DNA of 64,000 nucleotides from Paracrocinitomix sp039939375 (lineage in GTDB: Bacteria; Bacteroidota; Bacteroidia; Flavobacteriales_D; Crocinitomicaceae), in assembly GCA_039939375.1 (NCBI GenBank), contig JBDVJO010000011.1, positions 992,001 through 1,056,000 of the forward strand. Reading direction: 5' to 3'. Position 1 is the first letter of the stretch. Every line of letters begins with the position of its first letter. A program made the translations under genes and the position numbers. This document shows positions 1 to 9,038 of this stretch, in pieces. The notes under the pieces were generated by a model. It searched no databases and was not told the origin of the DNA. It was given only the letters and a program-made list of their open reading frames with translations.

Positions 1-238
1 CAAACATACCTTCAGATTTTGACCAGCTAGGTTCAGATACAACTTCCATTGGAGCGTCTGAAAATATAAGTTCTAAAAAAGGAACAAATAAAACCAATGA
101 AAGCAAGTTGAATATGGTGAAAAGAATATTGCAAATGATGACCATAAGGGCCGTCATTCGGTGCAAAAATGCCAATTTCAATATTTGTAAAAATCCTTTC
201 ACGGGCCACAAAAGTAGGACGATTTTGGTAATACGCAC
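1..238 (-). CDS. ABC exporter, permease N-terminus (partial)
   Basis: This is the N-terminal ~79 residues of a protein that runs off the left edge. Reading leftwards from a GTG at 238-236 gives a short cytoplasmic start with WPVKGFLQIL, then a hydrophobic segment containing NILFTIFNLLSLVLFVPFLE. That pattern matches the first transmembrane helix of Bacteroidetes MsbA-like ABC transporters (fused membrane and ATPase domains). An in-frame stop lies about 13 codons upstream of the GTG. An internal ATG at 157 would cut off the conserved N-terminal segment, so the GTG is preferred, although no clear Shine-Dalgarno sequence is present. The ATPase domain is outside the window, so the family call rests on the first helix alone. 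The gene diverges from rbfA. Confidence 0.55.
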   Translation of the reverse strand, partial: MRITKIVLLLWPVKGFLQILKLAFLHRMTALMVIICNILFTIFNLLSLVLFVPFLELIFSDAPMEVVSEPSWSKSEGMF

Positions 239-346
239 AAAATCACGATTTGTTTTGTTGAAGAGGAGTTTATTTTAAAATTTAATTTCATTGAGCTTTA
301 TTAGGTTTCACAAGGCTTGATTCAAGGTTAAATCAAAATGATATAT

Positions 347-354
347 TAAATTTG
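347..354 (+). promoter_or_regulatory. Candidate -7 element for rbfA operon
   Basis: TAAATTTG is an exact match to the Bacteroidetes -7 consensus TAnnTTTG and lies 25 bases before the rbfA ATG. No good -33 TTTG is seen at the usual spacing. Confidence 0.4.
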
Positions 355-379
355 TACTAAATTATACCAGAGGTATTTT

Positions 380-721
380 ATGGCATCAATAAGACAAAAA
401 AAGATAGAAGCAGTATTACAACAAGAGTTGAGCACTGTGTTTAGAGAGCAGGCAAGAACAATTTGTTTAGGAGCAATGGTGTCGGTGACGGTGGTTAATG
501 TAGCGCCAGACATGTCATTTGCTAAGGTGTATGTTTCCATTTTTGGTGGATCTTCTACAAATAAAGAAGTGTTAGAAAACATCAATCAACATAAAGGTGA
601 AGTGAGGTATGAAATTGGAAAGAGACTAGGAAAGAGCTTTAGAATTATTCCAAATCTTGCTTTTCATATTGACGATTCATTAGATTATGCAGAAGAAATA
701 GATCGCTTGTTAAAAGAGTAA
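380..721 (+). CDS. rbfA: 30S ribosome-binding factor RbfA
   Basis: A 113-residue protein with the single KH-like fold of RbfA. This factor binds the 30S subunit late in maturation, near the 16S rRNA 5' helix, and is needed for efficient 16S processing and cold adaptation. The N-terminal RQKKIEAVLQQELSTVF and the central VTVVNVAPDMSFAKVYVSIFG strand-helix segment are typical, and the length is in the family range. Its TAA shares one base with the ATG of the following permease gene (TAATG), so translation is probably coupled. A TAnnTTTG promoter element precedes it. Confidence 0.93.
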   Translation: MASIRQKKIEAVLQQELSTVFREQARTICLGAMVSVTVVNVAPDMSFAKVYVSIFGGSSTNKEVLENINQHKGEVRYEIGKRLGKSFRIIPNLAFHIDDSLDYAEEIDRLLKE

Positions 722-1935
722 TGAACTCTTCTTTTTTCATAGCGAAGAGGTATCTATTTTCTAAGAAATCACATAATGTAATTAACATTATTTCAGGGGT
801 GTCTGTGTTTGGAATAACAGTTTCAACTGCAGCACTTGTTATCGTTTTGTCTGCTTTTAATGGAATTGAAAATCTGGTGATATCTCTTTTTTCAAATTTT
901 GAACCAGATGTAAAAATTGAAGCTGCTTATACCAAGTCTTTTAATGCAGATTTTATTCCCGAAGAAGTCTATCAAATTGAAGATTTACAAAACTATTCAA
1001 AGGTGATTGAAGAAATTGCCATCATAAAAAATGACGAGCAATTTATTATTGGAACCATTAAAGGCGTAGAAAATTCCTTTTTAACTATGTGTAAAATGGA
1101 GGAGAACCTCCTTGATGGAACTACTCAATTATATTCGGGAGACCAACCCGTTGGCTTGGTTGGTGCTGGTGCATTAGAAAATTTAAGTGGATATATTTAT
1201 GAGTCAGATTTTCCAGCCGAGAACTTTACAGTCTACTCACCAAACCGAAATCAAAAAATTTCAAGAAGAAATTTAGATGCCTTTACCACTTCTCGAATTC
1301 CTATTGTAGGAACTTTTTCATTTAACAATGAAGTAGATCAAGAGTATCTTGTGGTTCCTCTTGAATTTGCAGCAGAGATTTTAGATTATGGAAATGAAAT
1401 TACATCCGTAGAACTTGATTTTCCTGACGGCACCGATACAGATGCTAAAAAAGCAGAGTTGATTCAAATCTTAGGTCCAAACTTTAAAGTGAAAACGAAT
1501 TACGAGCAAAACGAGTTAATTTATCAAACCAGTAAAAGTGAAAAATGGATAACAACCTTGCTGCTCGCTTTTATTTTCTTTTTGGCTACTTTCAATATGA
1601 TTGCTTCCATAACAATGTTGGTGATTGAAAAGAAAGATAACATGAAAACCCTATTCGCCCTAGGAGCGAAAGAACAGCAACTACATAAGATATTCTATTA
1701 TGAAGGTTTGTTAATTAACGGGTTAGGCTTGGTTTTTGGTCTTGTTTTAGGATACGGTATATGTTTTCTTCAGCAGCAAGTAGGCTTTATTAGAATGGAG
1801 GGAAGCATGGTTGAATATTTTCCAATTACATTTAAATGGGACGATCTCTTTGTGATTTTAGGAATAACTATGATATTTGGAGTGATTGCCGCATATTTGC
1901 CGAGCAAATTTTTAATTAAAAGAATTTTAAAATGA
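721..1935 (+). CDS. FtsX/LolCE-type ABC transporter permease
   Basis: A 404-residue inner-membrane protein with FtsX-family topology: one N-terminal helix (about residues 20-43), a large extracytoplasmic domain (about 45-275), and three C-terminal helices (about 279-303, 325-350, 377-399). The start FFIAKRYLFSKKSHNVINIISGVSVFG is typical of the LolC/LolE-like permeases of Bacteroidetes, which are thought to act in lipoprotein release or a related envelope function. No ATPase gene is adjacent, so the partner must lie elsewhere. The start overlaps rbfA by 1 bp and the end overlaps the next gene by 4 bp (ATGA). The fold is sure; the substrate is not known. Confidence 0.85.
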   Translation: MNSSFFIAKRYLFSKKSHNVINIISGVSVFGITVSTAALVIVLSAFNGIENLVISLFSNFEPDVKIEAAYTKSFNADFIPEEVYQIEDLQNYSKVIEEIAIIKNDEQFIIGTIKGVENSFLTMCKMEENLLDGTTQLYSGDQPVGLVGAGALENLSGYIYESDFPAENFTVYSPNRNQKISRRNLDAFTTSRIPIVGTFSFNNEVDQEYLVVPLEFAAEILDYGNEITSVELDFPDGTDTDAKKAELIQILGPNFKVKTNYEQNELIYQTSKSEKWITTLLLAFIFFLATFNMIASITMLVIEKKDNMKTLFALGAKEQQLHKIFYYEGLLINGLGLVFGLVLGYGICFLQQQVGFIRMEGSMVEYFPITFKWDDLFVILGITMIFGVIAAYLPSKFLIKRILK

Positions 1936-3962
1936 AAAGTTTAATTGTAGGATTGTCGATTTTTATCTCAATAATATCTGTAGCCCAAGACAGGATGACG
2001 CCAGAATTGTTGTGGGATTTGAAAAGAGTTGGAGCTGCGCATGTTTCTCCTGACGGAACAAAAATGTTCTATAGCGTTAAGACTTATAATTTAAAAGATA
2101 ATTCTTCTCAATCTGACTTGTGGCTAATGGACCTAAAAACAGGGACTCCGGCTAAACAAATTACCAGAACTAAAGAGTCAGAAATGGATGCTCAGTGGTC
2201 TCCAGATGGTTCTAAGATTTTGTATTTAGCAAAAGGTGAGGGAGGAGTAAATCTATTTGAAATGAGCTGGAATGGGAGAGATGTAAAGCAAATATCATTC
2301 TTAACTGAAGGAATTAACGGATTCAAAATTTCGAAAGACGGATCAAAAATGTTATTCATTCAAGATGTGAAAATGAACAAGGTAACCTCTTCTGAATTGC
2401 ACCCTGATTTAGCAAAATCAAATGCAAGATCATATGATGACCTGATGTATAGACATTGGGGTTCATGGGAAGATGGTAATCGTTCGCATATTTTTGTTGT
2501 AAATATTAAAGACGGAAAAGTTGAAGATGCTCCGGTAGATATAATGCCTAACCAAGATTTTGATGCGCCAATTCCTCCTTTTGGCGGAATGGAATTAATC
2601 AATTTCTCTCCTGATGGAAAAACGATTGTTTACAGTTGTAAAAAGAAAGCGGGAAAAGACTTCGCAGTATCAACCAATTCAGATGTTTATCAATACGAAA
2701 TTGCAACAGGTAAAACTCAAAATCTATCTGAAGGAATGATGGGATATGATAACGAAGCTCAGTTTTCACCTGACGGAACAAAATTAGCTTGGATGAGCAT
2801 GGCAACAGATGGTTTTGAGGCAGATAAAAATGACATCATTGTGATGGATGTTGCTACCGGAACAAAAACAAATTTGACAAAAGAAATCGATCTTACAGCA
2901 GCCGGATTTATTTGGGGAAAAGATGCCAATACCATTTATTATAAAGCGGTAACAGAGGCTACATATCAATTATATGAATTGTCCGTTGCAACGAAAAAGT
3001 CAAGACAAATTACAACTGGAATTCATAACATGACCTCATTCAGTTTGGCGGGTGACCAGTTGATTGCAGGAAAACAATCAATGAATCATCCAACGGATTT
3101 GTATTCGGTTAACATTAAAACCGGTGAGCAAAAACAATTAACAGATGCGAATAAAGCAGTTTACGATAAGATTAAAACCGGAGAGATTGAAAAAAGATGG
3201 GTGAATACAACTGATGGGAAGAAAGAATTAGTTTGGGTGATTTATCCACCAGATTTTGATAAAACTAAGAAGTATCCAGCATTGTTGTATTGTCAAGGTG
3301 GACCACAATCTGCCGTTTCACAATTCTTTTCTTATCGTTGGAATTTTCAGTTAATGGCGGCAAATGATTATATCATCATTGCTCCAAACAGAAGAGGTTT
3401 ACCAGGGTTTGGGCAAGAGTGGAATGATGCTATTTCTGAAGATTGGGGAGGTCAACCAATGGATGATTATTTATCAGCAGTGGATGAAATTAAAAAAGAG
3501 CCTTTCATTGATGAAAACAGAATTGGAGCAATTGGAGCGTCATATGGTGGTTATTCAGTGTATTATCTAGCAGGAATTCATGAGAACCGTTTCAAAACAT
3601 TTATCTCACATTGCGGACTTTATAACCTAGAAAGCTGGTACGGAACTACTGAAGAGTTGTTTTTTGCAAACAAGGATATTGGTGGGCCTTATTATGGAGC
3701 AAAATTTCCTGAAGGATATATAAAAAATTCTCCGCACAGATTAGCTCATAAATGGAATACGCCAATGCTTATTTTTCATGGTGAAAAAGATTTTAGAGTT
3801 CCTTTAAACCAGGGAATGGAAGCTTTTCAAGCTTTACAATTAAAAGATATCGATAGTAAGTTGATTACTTTTCCAACAGAAAACCACTGGGTATTGTCAC
3901 CTCAAAATGGCGTTTTCTGGCATAGAGAATTCTATTCTTGGTTAGATAAGCACTTGAAGTAG
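1932..3962 (+). CDS. Secreted S9 family prolyl oligopeptidase-like peptidase
   Basis: A 676-residue serine peptidase with a signal peptide (about residues 1-18, ending in SVAQ). An N-terminal beta-propeller contains PD40-like repeats (SPDGTKMFYS, SPDGSKILYL, SPDGTKLAWM). The C-terminal alpha/beta-hydrolase domain begins near residue 430. The catalytic triad is readable: Ser537 in GASYGG, Asp620 in FHGEKDFRVP and His652 in ENHWVL. This places it in S9, near dipeptidyl-peptidase IV and acylaminoacyl-peptidases, so it probably trims peptides in the periplasm. The ATGA overlap with the permease suggests one transcript, but the functional link is unclear. Confidence 0.92.
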   Translation: MKSLIVGLSIFISIISVAQDRMTPELLWDLKRVGAAHVSPDGTKMFYSVKTYNLKDNSSQSDLWLMDLKTGTPAKQITRTKESEMDAQWSPDGSKILYLAKGEGGVNLFEMSWNGRDVKQISFLTEGINGFKISKDGSKMLFIQDVKMNKVTSSELHPDLAKSNARSYDDLMYRHWGSWEDGNRSHIFVVNIKDGKVEDAPVDIMPNQDFDAPIPPFGGMELINFSPDGKTIVYSCKKKAGKDFAVSTNSDVYQYEIATGKTQNLSEGMMGYDNEAQFSPDGTKLAWMSMATDGFEADKNDIIVMDVATGTKTNLTKEIDLTAAGFIWGKDANTIYYKAVTEATYQLYELSVATKKSRQITTGIHNMTSFSLAGDQLIAGKQSMNHPTDLYSVNIKTGEQKQLTDANKAVYDKIKTGEIEKRWVNTTDGKKELVWVIYPPDFDKTKKYPALLYCQGGPQSAVSQFFSYRWNFQLMAANDYIIIAPNRRGLPGFGQEWNDAISEDWGGQPMDDYLSAVDEIKKEPFIDENRIGAIGASYGGYSVYYLAGIHENRFKTFISHCGLYNLESWYGTTEELFFANKDIGGPYYGAKFPEGYIKNSPHRLAHKWNTPMLIFHGEKDFRVPLNQGMEAFQALQLKDIDSKLITFPTENHWVLSPQNGVFWHREFYSWLDKHLK

Positions 3963-3992
3963 GGTTAGGTTTTAAGGAGTGCATGTTTTTTT

Positions 3993-4484
3993 GTGATTGG
4001 TAAAATTTCAATAAAGTTCAAGAAAAGCGCAGAAGAAGTTGCGGAAGTCTTGAGCTCAAAAAACATAACACTGAGAATTAAGGCTGCATTTGGTTTTGAA
4101 ACTGAAATTGATGCAGAATGGCAAGGTTTAGAGAATTTAAATAAATTTAAGTTTATTCCAGTAACGTTTGGACCAGTAGTTCCTTGGAAGGGAAGTTGCA
4201 CTTTAAAGAATAGTAATGTTGAAGGTAAGTCTGAGTTAAAGATTACAATATGGCCGCCGAAATTTTTTGTGATACTAATAATCGGTATTATTTTTTGGGT
4301 GCTATTTACAGTTCTTTATGAAGAATATAAATATCCGGAAGCTGCAAATTTGATGACTTCATTTTGTTTAATGTCTATTTTTTTCTGTGTGCTAATTGGT
4401 ATTTGGAGACTCGTTTTTCAAAATACGGCGAACAAAGTTAAAGGTGCAATTATTCAGTCCTTGAAAGAAAATAATCAAAGCTAA
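3993..4484 (+). CDS. Small two-helix membrane protein, unknown
   Basis: A 163-residue protein that I do not recognise. A soluble N-terminal half of about 88 residues is followed by two hydrophobic helices (about 91-109 and 120-141) and a short tail. The soluble part is rich in beta-type segments. The GTG at 3993 is the only usable start in frame near an AAGGAG at 3974-3979; the ATG at 3983 is in another frame. The gene begins 30 bases after the S9 peptidase stop and could be the last gene of that operon. It converges with the LytTR gene. It is probably real because of its length, coding-like composition and purine-rich ribosome site. Confidence 0.6.
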   Translation: MIGKISIKFKKSAEEVAEVLSSKNITLRIKAAFGFETEIDAEWQGLENLNKFKFIPVTFGPVVPWKGSCTLKNSNVEGKSELKITIWPPKFFVILIIGIIFWVLFTVLYEEYKYPEAANLMTSFCLMSIFFCVLIGIWRLVFQNTANKVKGAIIQSLKENNQS

Positions 4485-4572
4485 TTGACGAAAATAAAAA
4501 GAGTCTCCCACAACAAAAACCATTTGCGCCACTCTGTCCAGAAACTTCAGGAGATGCAGTGCCATTCAGATT

Positions 4573-4666
4573 CGAAACCCGATATCTTTCGGAACGAAAA
4601 TCGAAACACGACTCACGAATAACGAACAACGACTCACGAACAACGAACCACGAACAACGCCCCACG
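4573..4666. repeat. Heptanucleotide tandem array (CGAACAA-like)
   Basis: From 4602 to 4664 the DNA divides exactly into nine 7-base units (CGAAACA, CGACTCA, CGAATAA, CGAACAA, CGACTCA, CGAACAA, CGAACCA, CGAACAA, CGCCCCA). Looser units extend back to 4573 with a phase break. The same unit type fills the spacer at 10.86-11.16 kb. It lies between convergent genes; no terminator hairpin was found here. Confidence 0.85.
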
Positions 4667-4696
4667 TCATCTCGTCCAAAGCAATCTCTGATTGCG

Positions 4697-5386
4697 CTAA
4701 AAAACCTCCTGAACCACTTTCTCTTTATAACTCTGCCCAATAGGAATCGATTTATCCTTAATCACTAAGGCATTTCCCTCAAGGGCTTCAACCATAGTTT
4801 TATTAATGATGTAAGATTTGTGGCATCTTATAAACAGCTCTGCAGGCAAACTTTCTTCAAGTTTTTTCAAGGACATCAATGCTGTAATTCTGCCGTTGGG
4901 AGTGTGAAAAGAAACGTATTCTCGTTGTCCTTCAATGAACTTAATATCGGCATATTGAACCTTATATAGCTTGTGGTCAGCCTTGATGGTTAAATAGTCT
5001 TTTTTAAGTAATACATCTTTATTGCCATGTTGCGCATCAAATTGCTCTTTTGCTTTGTTCGCAGCAGTTAAAAATCGCTCAAAAGCAAAAGGCTTTAGAA
5101 GATAATCTATAGCGCTTAACTCAAATCCCTCAATAGCATAGTCTTTATATGCTGTTGTAAATATCACTAATGGTGGCTGAGCCAAAGTTTTAACCAAATC
5201 AGTGCCTAACAATTCTGGCATCTGAATGTCTGTAATCAACAGGTCAACATCATTTTTTTGTAAAAATTCATTAACCTCTAAGCCATTTTTGAAAGATCCA
5301 ATCAACTCCAAAAACGGAACTTTCTCTACGTAGCTTTCTACCAAATTTCTGGCAAGCTTTTCATCATCTGCAATTATGCACTTCAT
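4697..5386 (-). CDS. LytTR-family response regulator
   Basis: A 229-residue transcription regulator. The N-terminal receiver domain (about 1-120) carries the acidic pair D7/D8, phospho-acceptor Asp53 in LLITDIQMPE, and the LLKPF lysine. The C-terminal LytTR DNA-binding domain (about 128-229) holds IKFIEGQREYV and the FIRCHKSYIIN segment. It overlaps the upstream kinase gene by 4 bases, the usual arrangement of a LytS/LytTR pair. Targets cannot be told from the sequence, although LytTR regulators often control envelope or polysaccharide genes nearby. Confidence 0.93.
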   Translation of the reverse strand: MKCIIADDEKLARNLVESYVEKVPFLELIGSFKNGLEVNEFLQKNDVDLLITDIQMPELLGTDLVKTLAQPPLVIFTTAYKDYAIEGFELSAIDYLLKPFAFERFLTAANKAKEQFDAQHGNKDVLLKKDYLTIKADHKLYKVQYADIKFIEGQREYVSFHTPNGRITALMSLKKLEESLPAELFIRCHKSYIINKTMVEALEGNALVIKDKSIPIGQSYKEKVVQEVF

Positions 5387-6402
5387 TCTTTCAAATTTAA
5401 ATCTAATTCAACATTATAGCTTGATTCGTCCTGCTTAATGTTTAAGGTATGCTTTTCAGGGTAAATTAAAGCAAGTCGCCTTTTTACATTTTCCATTCCA
5501 ACTCCTCCAACATCATCTTTCTTTCCAGGTTTTAAACTCGCACTGTTACTTATTTTTAATATTAAGTGGCATTTTTTTATGGAAAGGCTAATTTTAATCC
5601 AGCCCGTTTTTTTGTTCTCAAAGTTGGAGTGTTTAAAGCAGTTTTCAATAAATGGAAGTAAGAGCATTGGTGCAATCTGCAAGCCTACAGAGTCTCCTGA
5701 AATATCTACCTCTACATTGTCGTGATTATCATCTTTTAAAAATTGCAATTCTATAAAATTGTCTATTTGTTTTAGTTCATCTGTTAGTCCTACTTTGTCT
5801 TTATCACTTTCATAAGTTACAAATCGAAGAATTTCTGATAAACGTAATATTGCATCTCCAGTTTGGTCTGATTTGATTTGTGCCAACGAATAAATGTTAT
5901 TCATTGAATTGAATAAAAAATGCGGGTTAATTTGGGCTTTCAGCGCTTTTGTTTCGGCCTGCAACATTTTGTTTTTTAATTCAAAGCTTTCTTCTGTCTT
6001 TTTAGATAACTGTAAAGATTTCCAGATCAACGCTGAAATAATTAAAGGTGGAACAGAAGACATGAATCTTCCGAAAAAGATAAGAAATATGGTTCTGTTT
6101 TTAAAATGTGGAACATCCAGAGGTAATTTCTCGTCTAAAAGCATATCCAAAGGAGCAAAAGCCACAACATGAATAATAACTAAAAGAACAATTAAGAAGT
6201 AATAAGTTTTCTTCTTAGATTTTTCGAGAAATGCACATGAAAGCCAAAGTAAATTAAGATAAAACAATGCCATCTGCGGAACCACAAATGTGGATGTTCT
6301 CACAGTTGCAGTGAACCAATCAGAGATTCCAAAGAGTACCCAGCTCACCACGCTAAAAAAGAAGAGCCAAGCGATTAGAGAGTATTTTACATAAGCTTTC
6401 AC
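5383..6402 (-). CDS. LytS/YehU-type sensor histidine kinase
   Basis: A 339-residue membrane kinase of the His_kinase (PF06580) type. Four hydrophobic segments lie in the first ~130 residues, followed by a short linker coil. The phosphorylation motif AQINPHFLFNSMNNIYSL has His161 as the expected phosphorylated residue. The C-terminal ATPase part carries LLLPFIENCFKH (N-box) and GGVGMENVKRRL (G-box). No separate sensory domain is visible, so sensing probably occurs in the membrane region. The start is a GTG at 6402. It is co-transcribed with the LytTR regulator downstream. Confidence 0.92.
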   Translation of the reverse strand: MKAYVKYSLIAWLFFFSVVSWVLFGISDWFTATVRTSTFVVPQMALFYLNLLWLSCAFLEKSKKKTYYFLIVLLVIIHVVAFAPLDMLLDEKLPLDVPHFKNRTIFLIFFGRFMSSVPPLIISALIWKSLQLSKKTEESFELKNKMLQAETKALKAQINPHFLFNSMNNIYSLAQIKSDQTGDAILRLSEILRFVTYESDKDKVGLTDELKQIDNFIELQFLKDDNHDNVEVDISGDSVGLQIAPMLLLPFIENCFKHSNFENKKTGWIKISLSIKKCHLILKISNSASLKPGKKDDVGGVGMENVKRRLALIYPEKHTLNIKQDESSYNVELDLNLKE

Positions 6403-6657
6403 GGTCTAAATTTAGTTAGGAATTATGGAATCGTTCTTTAATATCAATCAACACCTTAAATTATTCAAGTAAACTGTTTTTGATTTCAACTTGCTAGCTA
6501 GAAGGTGTTTTATTTGGTGTTCAGTGCAGAGTGTATTCTCTTTTTCGTTGATAAAAATTGATGCTTAATAGAATTTAACACTGAATTTGATGGAAATTTG
6601 ACAACTTTGCCAACAAATTGTTTAACGCCAACGTTCAATAGGTCAACAAATAAACTT

Positions 6658-9036
6658 ATGAAACTTACAAAAGTATTTTTACTAACCCTGGTTTGTCTTT
6701 TGACAAATCTTTCATTTGCCCAAGATGAAAAATACACCTTAAGCGGTTCATTGAAAGATGGATCAAGCGGAGAAGATTTAATTGGAGCTCGTATTACCGT
6801 TCAAGAACTACCAGGAACAGGTGCAATAACGAATGCCTATGGGTTCTTTTCGTTGACCTTGCCTGCTGGAAAATATACTATCAATTACAAGTCGCTGGGT
6901 TTCAATTCTGGTTCATTTGAGGTCGACCTGCAACAAGATATGGTGAAAAATGTCGAGTTGGTTCCTGAAGGAAAAGTGTTAGGAAAGGTTAATGTTACTG
7001 CGAATAAGGCTAATGAGAATGTTACTTCTGCAGAAATGGGAGTAGATAAGTTGAGTATGACTGATATCGAGAACATCCCAGTTCTATTCGGTGAAAAAGA
7101 TCCTTTAAAGACTATTCAATTGTTACCTGGTGTAAAATCAGCTGGTGAAGGAAATGCAGGTTTTTATGTGAGAGGTGGTGGATCAGATCAAAATTTAATT
7201 CTTTTAGATGGGGCGCCCGTATATAATGCTTCTCACTTATTGGGCTTCTTTTCAGTTTTTAATTCGGATGCCTTAAAAGATATTAAGCTCTACAAAGGAG
7301 GGGCTCCAGCTCAGTTTGGAGGACGTTTGTCTTCAGTGTTAGATATTAAAATGAAAGAGGGGAATCAAAAGAAATTTTCAGCAAGTGGAGGAATAGGTTT
7401 GATCTCATCAAAATTGACATTAGAAGCTCCTATTGTAAAAGACAAAGGTTCATTCATAGTTTCAGGAAGAAGAACTTATGCTGATTTGTTTCTGAAGTTA
7501 TCCAATCGACCTGAGGCTCAAGAATCAATTTTGTATTTTTACGATTTAAACGCTAAAGCAAATTATAGGATTGGCGCTAAAGATAGAGTGTTTTTATCTG
7601 GTTATTTTGGGCGTGATAAGTTTGGTTTTGCTGATCAATTCGGATTTGATTGGGGTAACGTAACCGGAACAGCACGTTGGAATCATATTTACGGTAAAAA
7701 ACAAAAGCTTTTTGGGAATACATCTTTTATTTTTTCAAACTATAATTATAAGATTAAGTTCGGTTCTGGTGATGAAACATTTGAGATTGGATCAGAGATT
7801 CAGGATTTTAATTTGATGGAAGATTTTACCTATTACTTGAATGAGAATCATACTTTAAAGTTTGGAGCTAATGTTATTCATCACACTTTTAAGCCAGGTG
7901 AAATTGAAACTGGGTCAGGAATTGATTTTGTTCTAAATGACCTTGAGAACAGGCAGTCTGTAGAGAGTGCGCTTTATATTTCAAATGAACACAAAATCGG
8001 AAAGCGAATTACTCTAATTTACGGGGTGAGAGGGTCTAATTTTACACAAGTTGGTCCTGGTGATATTGTGACTTATGATTTGGCAGGCCAAGCAACGGAT
8101 ACAACAACTTATGGCAATTGGGAAAAAGTGCAAACCTATTGGGGGCTTTCTCCTAGATTCTCATCTTCATTTAAGTTAGATGAAAATAGCTCTGTTAAAG
8201 CGGGTTATTCAAGAACTGTTCAATATCTGCATTTGATATCTAATTCAACTGCTGCCTCACCTACGGATGTATGGTTGCCATCAAGTGTAAACATTAAGCC
8301 TCAAATTGCAGATCAATACTCAATCGGTTATTTCAGAAACTTCTTCGATAATGCTTTGGAGATGTCAGCAGAGATTTATTATAAAGACATGCAAAACGTA
8401 ATTGATTATCGTGACGGAGCAGAGGTTACCTTGAATCCTTCAGTTGAAGGAGAACTTTTATTTGGAGAAGGAAGGGCTTACGGAATTGAGTTGTTGATGA
8501 AAAAAAGAAGAGGAAAATTTACAGGATGGGTGTCTTACACCTTGTCTCGAACCGAAAAAAGATTTACGGAGTTAAATATGAATAACTGGTTTCCAGCTAA
8601 GCAGGATAGAACGCATGATATCTCTATAGTTGGTATTTATAATGTGTCAAAGCAATTAACGTTCTCGGCAAGTTGGGTTTATTATACAGGTAATGCAGTG
8701 ACATTCCCTTCTGGTAAATATGAAATTGATGGACAGGTTGTCAATTATTATACTGAAAGAAACGGATACAGGATGCCTGATTATCACCGTTTAGATTTGG
8801 GTTGTACGTTTAAACATAAGGATTATAAAGAATTCAAAGATCCAGATACCGGAGAAATGAAGCAGATACCAAAAAAATGGTTGTCAAGCTGGAACTTCTC
8901 AGTATATAACGCATATGCAAGAGAAAACGCATATTCAATTACTTTTCAGCAAAACGAAGTGACAGGGCAAACAGAAGCGGTTCAGTTAGCACTTTTCAAA
9001 ATTATTCCTTCAATTACTTACAGCTTTAAATTTTAA
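6658..9036 (+). CDS. TonB-dependent receptor with carboxypeptidase-like N-domain
   Basis: A 792-residue outer-membrane transporter. A signal peptide (1-22, ending in LSFAQ) is followed by a CarboxypepD_reg-like beta-sandwich (about 25-105), the plug (about 125-230, with GFYVRGGGSDQNLILLDGAP) and a 22-strand-type barrel ending in an aromatic residue (SFKF). A longer reading frame back to 6598 adds 20 residues before the obvious signal peptide, so the ATG at 6658 is preferred. Two DUF4249 lipoprotein genes follow within 2-3 bases. This known Bacteroidetes pairing suggests that the lipoproteins act as surface partners. The substrate is unknown. Confidence 0.93.
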   Translation: MKLTKVFLLTLVCLLTNLSFAQDEKYTLSGSLKDGSSGEDLIGARITVQELPGTGAITNAYGFFSLTLPAGKYTINYKSLGFNSGSFEVDLQQDMVKNVELVPEGKVLGKVNVTANKANENVTSAEMGVDKLSMTDIENIPVLFGEKDPLKTIQLLPGVKSAGEGNAGFYVRGGGSDQNLILLDGAPVYNASHLLGFFSVFNSDALKDIKLYKGGAPAQFGGRLSSVLDIKMKEGNQKKFSASGGIGLISSKLTLEAPIVKDKGSFIVSGRRTYADLFLKLSNRPEAQESILYFYDLNAKANYRIGAKDRVFLSGYFGRDKFGFADQFGFDWGNVTGTARWNHIYGKKQKLFGNTSFIFSNYNYKIKFGSGDETFEIGSEIQDFNLMEDFTYYLNENHTLKFGANVIHHTFKPGEIETGSGIDFVLNDLENRQSVESALYISNEHKIGKRITLIYGVRGSNFTQVGPGDIVTYDLAGQATDTTTYGNWEKVQTYWGLSPRFSSSFKLDENSSVKAGYSRTVQYLHLISNSTAASPTDVWLPSSVNIKPQIADQYSIGYFRNFFDNALEMSAEIYYKDMQNVIDYRDGAEVTLNPSVEGELLFGEGRAYGIELLMKKRRGKFTGWVSYTLSRTEKRFTELNMNNWFPAKQDRTHDISIVGIYNVSKQLTFSASWVYYTGNAVTFPSGKYEIDGQVVNYYTERNGYRMPDYHRLDLGCTFKHKDYKEFKDPDTGEMKQIPKKWLSSWNFSVYNAYARENAYSITFQQNEVTGQTEAVQLALFKIIPSITYSFKF

Positions 9037-9038
9037 TC

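Noticed and set aside
2360..2805. Minus-strand frames inside the S9 peptidase gene
   Set aside because: They are shadows of a well-supported coding region with catalytic motifs on the plus strand.
4450..4768. Open frames of 96 (minus) and 69 (plus) residues over the 4.6-kb array
   Set aside because: Both cross the heptad repeat and overlap the ends of real genes; peptide composition (RESLFVIRES, RTTNHEQR) is repeat-derived.
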